Assembly (NCBI GenBank): GCA_035495855.1
Contig: DATJFD010000048.1
Coordinates: 1 to 5,899, forward strand
Direction: 5' to 3'
Length of the DNA stretch: 5,899 bases
Source of the DNA: JAHFIW01 sp035495855
GTDB lineage: Bacteria; Patescibacteriota; Patescibacteriia; SG8-24
Shown: positions 4,601 to 5,899 of the stretch, piece by piece
Layout of the letters: every line of letters starts with the position of its first letter
Numbering within the stretch: position 1 is the first letter of the stretch
Program-made: the position numbers and the translations under genes
The notes under the pieces: model-generated
Database searches by the model: none
Told to the model about the DNA's origin: nothing
The model's input: only the letters and a program-made list of their open reading frames with translations

Positions 4601-4957
4601 CTAGATGGTCAGGTCGACGGCGGACGTGTCCACCGGCTCTTCCTTGGGCCTTTCCTGCTGCCGCTCCTGCTCGCGCTGCTGGCGATGGGCCTGGCGGCTG
4701 CCTTCCGGTTCGTAGATCTTGAGGTTCACGCGGGCGTTGTTCTTCGCGCCGACGATCTTCAGGAGCGTCCTGATGGAGCGCGCGGTCTGGCCCTGGCGGC
4801 CGATGACGTAGCCCATGTCTTCCGGGTTGATGTGCAGCGTGATGAGAACGCCGCGCTCGTCGATGGTCCTCTCGGTGCGGACGTCATCCGGGTGTCCGAC
4901 GATCCCCCTTACAACATATTCGACGAATTCCTGGTCCGAGAACCGTTCTTCTGCCAT
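4601..4957 (-). CDS. khpA: KH-domain RNA-binding protein KhpA with charged C-terminal tail
   Basis: KhpA is a small RNA chaperone that pairs with KhpB/Jag in many bacteria and affects cell division and sRNA-mRNA contacts. Start ATG 4957 gives 118 residues with the family's opening (DQEFVEYVVRGIVGHPDDV, 8-26); the frame is open 29 codons further, but that part lies in hairpins downstream of a clear promoter. A type II-like compact KH fold follows: beta strand VLITLHINPEDMGYVIG, the GRQG nucleic-acid loop (53-56), then helix TARSIRTLLKIVGAK and strand RVNLKIYEP (76-84). Typical KhpA is about 75-80 residues, so residues 85-118 are an extension: Arg/Gln/Glu-rich (SRQAHRQQREQERQQERPKEE), then VDTSAVDLTI. 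Its place after rpsP is the classical rpsP-khpA-rimM-trmD order. No strong ribosome binding site is seen (GGGAAG lies about 13 bases from ATG). Confidence 0.93.
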   Translation of the reverse strand: MAEERFSDQEFVEYVVRGIVGHPDDVRTERTIDERGVLITLHINPEDMGYVIGRQGQTARSIRTLLKIVGAKNNARVNLKIYEPEGSRQAHRQQREQERQQERPKEEPVDTSAVDLTI

Positions 4958-4968
4958 AGCTGCTTGGC

Positions 4969-5036
4969 TTCCCGCGGAGAGACGCGGGGAAGGCCTGAAA
5001 TGAGTTACCGGCGATGCCGGATCCCCGCGACGCGGG
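4969..5036 (-). other. three-hairpin leader of khpA, REP-like
   Basis: Three stems stand in a row: CCCGC/GCGGG (5024-5036), CCGGC/GCCGG with a three-base loop (5008-5020), and TTCCCGCG/CGCGGGGAA with a six-base loop and one bulge (4969-4991). The first begins about four bases after the predicted start of transcription. The GGATCCCCGCG...CGCGGGAATT spelling recalls dispersed palindromic CCCGC-type intergenic repeats, so this may be a repeat element that landed in the leader; one copy cannot show that. Confidence 0.5.
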
Positions 5037-5046
5037 AATTGCATTC

Positions 5047-5075
5047 AGTATAGGAACGGCCGGGATTAGTGTCAA
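5047..5075 (-). promoter_or_regulatory. khpA promoter (TTGACA-17-TATACT)
   Basis: On the minus strand TTGACA (5070-5075) is 17 bases from TATACT (5047-5052), start near 5040. Both hexamers and spacing are identical to the rRNA promoter at 658-686. The leader is about 83 bases long. Confidence 0.87.
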
Positions 5076-5084
5076 AGAACCGAT

Positions 5085-5117
5085 ATATAAAGAAGAAGGA
5101 GGCCCTCAGGCCGCCTT
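5085..5117 (-). terminator. rpsP terminator with the stop codon in its loop
   Basis: On the minus strand AAGG-C-GGCC pairs with GGCC-T-CCTT (one mismatch, eight pairs) around a TGAG loop, followed by TTCTTCTTTATATAT. The loop contains the rpsP TGA stop (5106-5108). The tail is U-rich but interrupted by C, so termination may be partial, leaving some khpA expression from the rpsP promoter. Confidence 0.7.
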
Positions 5118-5417
5118 CTCTTCCTTTTTCTGGTCAGCGCCCTTGCCGCTGCCCTTGTTCGCCTTGAGCTTCTCGCCGCTGATGATCTTGGCGTCCACGA
5201 GGAGGTTGTGGACCGTCGGCGAGGGCTGCGCGCCCTTCTCGATCCAGAACTTGACGCGGTCTTCCTTGAAGATGACGGTCTTCGGCTTGGTGCGCGGGTT
5301 GTACTGGCCGATGATGTCCTTGGCCTTGCCCCACGGGTCCTTGGTCTTGTCCTGGACCACGACGCGGTAGGTCGGCTGCTTGCGCTTGCCGACGCGGGTG
5401 AGTCGGATGACTAACAT
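5106..5417 (-). CDS. rpsP: 30S ribosomal protein S16
   Basis: S16 binds 16S rRNA in the body of the 30S subunit and is needed for its assembly. The 103-residue product opens with the family signature MLVIRLTRVGKRKQPTYRVV, followed by KDPWGKAKDIIGQYNPRTKP (26-45), the FKEDRVKFWIEKGAQPSPTVHNLL segment (50-73) and a Lys/Glu-rich tail (about 79-103) a little longer than the minimal family length. The start ATG 5417 matches the family N-terminus exactly, yet the bases before it (CCACCATCTCTCTTTT) contain no Shine-Dalgarno; AAGGA occurs only about 30 bases upstream. Initiation may be S1-type or controlled by the structured leader at 5458-5488. It heads the classical rpsP-khpA-rimM-trmD gene order, but has its own terminator and khpA its own promoter. 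Confidence 0.98.
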   Translation of the reverse strand: MLVIRLTRVGKRKQPTYRVVVQDKTKDPWGKAKDIIGQYNPRTKPKTVIFKEDRVKFWIEKGAQPSPTVHNLLVDAKIISGEKLKANKGSGKGADQKKEEKAA

Positions 5418-5457
5418 AAAAGAGAGATGGTGGAAGTGATGGATTTTCCTTGAGATC

Positions 5458-5488
5458 GGAGCCTGAGGGGTTGAGCGACCCCGGCTCC
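5458..5488 (-). other. structured rpsP leader
   Basis: GGAGCC (5458-5463) pairs with GGCTCC (5483-5488); the inner stem GGGGT (5467-5471) pairs with ACCCC (5478-5482) around a six-base loop, with a three-base bulge on one side. This 11-pair stem begins about six bases after the predicted start (5494) and leaves about 40 unpaired, pyrimidine-rich bases before the ATG. It has no T tract after it. It could be a stability element or an autoregulatory site for S16; the sequence alone cannot say which. Confidence 0.55.
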
Positions 5489-5500
5489 TGCAGCAGGACG

Positions 5501-5529
5501 AGCATGCCAGAGCCGCGACGGCGGGTCAA
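5501..5529 (-). promoter_or_regulatory. rpsP promoter with extended -10
   Basis: On the minus strand TTGACC (5524-5529) is 17 bases from CATGCT (5501-5506), which is preceded by TGG, the extended -10 form. It starts 13 bases after the T tract of the upstream gene's terminator. The predicted leader is about 77 bases. Confidence 0.6.
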
Positions 5530-5542
5530 GCCTGCCGGCAAG

Positions 5543-5563
5543 AAAAAAGTCCCTTGCGGGACT
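5543..5563 (-). terminator. terminator overlapping the stop codon of the edge gene
   Basis: On the minus strand AGTCCC pairs with GGGACT under a GCAA tetraloop and continues into TTTTTT then CTTGCCGGC. The first two bases of the stem are the last two bases of the TAG stop (5562-5564). Confidence 0.88.
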
Positions 5564-5899
5564 AGTTGGGACGCTCTCCGAACGAGGGGCTGTCGGCCGG
5601 AAGGGCCGCCCTGGGATGGATGGCGTCGATGAAGGCGGGCAGCTCCCGCGAACCCGCGCGCGCCGTGCCGTCGGCTTCGAAGGCGATCGGCATCACGGTG
5701 TGCGGGAACCAGAGGTAGTCGTTGTCCTCGAGCGGCAGGTCCTGCCATGCGCCCCGCACGAGGACCGCGACGCGGTCGAAACGGAACGCGATGGTGTGCT
5801 CGTCGAGATCGACGCGCGCGATGCGCCGGTGGACGGTCCGCCCGTGTTCGTCGCGTTCACGGACCGCGCCGCCGACGTAAGCGGCGTCCTGCAGTCGTT
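5562..5899 (-). CDS. hypothetical protein, C-terminal 111 residues (5' end outside window)
   Basis: The frame is open from the window edge to the TAG at 5562-5564, so the start is not in view; a GTG at 5759 could initiate a 65-residue version, but the frame upstream stays open and coding-like for another 46 codons, so a longer protein is more likely. The visible part reads as a beta-rich, acidic/arginine-mixed domain: YVGGAVRERDEHG, RIARVDLDEHTIAFRFDRVAVLV, RGAWQDLPLEDNDYLWFPHTVMPIAFEADGTA (each separated here for reading), then a loop and a Pro/Ser tail ending FGERPN. No membrane helix, Cys cluster or motif I recognise. A precise terminator at its stop and the rpsP promoter just beyond show that it is the last gene of its unit. 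Confidence 0.72.
   Translation of the reverse strand, partial: RLQDAAYVGGAVRERDEHGRTVHRRIARVDLDEHTIAFRFDRVAVLVRGAWQDLPLEDNDYLWFPHTVMPIAFEADGTARAGSRELPAFIDAIHPRAALPADSPSFGERPN

Noticed and set aside
4958..5044. 29-codon N-terminal extension of KhpA
   Set aside because: It would be encoded by the hairpin leader and does not match the KhpA family; the internal ATG matches the family start.

Overview
The window is a GC-rich bacterial chromosomal segment. It looks like a streamlined genome from an uncultured lineage. The first 369 bases are the 5' part of a 16S rRNA gene on the minus strand, followed by the conserved translation/tRNA-modification genes rpsP, khpA and trmD. The 16S start (helix after the 27F site, GTCTAAGGCATGCAAGTC, and the GGTGGCTGCAGTCAAGAAT stretch), the short TrmD, the many orphan small proteins and the absence of rimM/rplS in their usual places fit a Patescibacteria/CPR (Parcubacteria-like) genome. 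That placement is from memory of signatures, not from a tree, and is tentative.

Layout, left to right: 16S rRNA 5' part (1-369, minus); a 280-base rRNA leader with one excellent and one possible upstream promoter (370-690); a 75-residue two-helix membrane protein (798-1025, minus); an unrecognised 282-residue soluble protein (1117-1965, minus); a 68-residue secreted protein whose mature part is about half histidine (2107-2313, minus); trmD (2438-3118, minus); a divergently transcribed 86-residue membrane-anchored proline-rich protein (3244-3504, plus); a 301-residue sigma-70 family factor (3569-4474, minus); khpA, a KH-domain RNA chaperone (4601-4957, minus); rpsP, ribosomal protein S16 (5106-5417, minus); and the C-terminal 111 residues of an unrecognised protein (5562-5899, minus, open at the window edge).

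The striking feature is the regulatory architecture rather than any one enzyme. Almost every gene is its own transcription unit: a TTGAC(A/G/C)-17-nt-(T/C)AT promoter, a GC-rich stem-loop beginning within a few bases of the predicted transcription start, a single ORF, and an intrinsic terminator close behind or even overlapping the stop codon. Terminators commonly end T5-6 then CTT(G), and the next promoter begins directly in or after that tail. The S16, KH and TrmD genes, which in most bacteria share one operon (with rimM and rplS), are here split into independently promoted units, with a sigma factor and a small membrane protein between khpA and trmD. The rRNA and khpA promoters have identical hexamers and spacing, which suggests shared strong growth-linked expression. 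I see no mobile element, CRISPR array, tRNA or defence system in the window.
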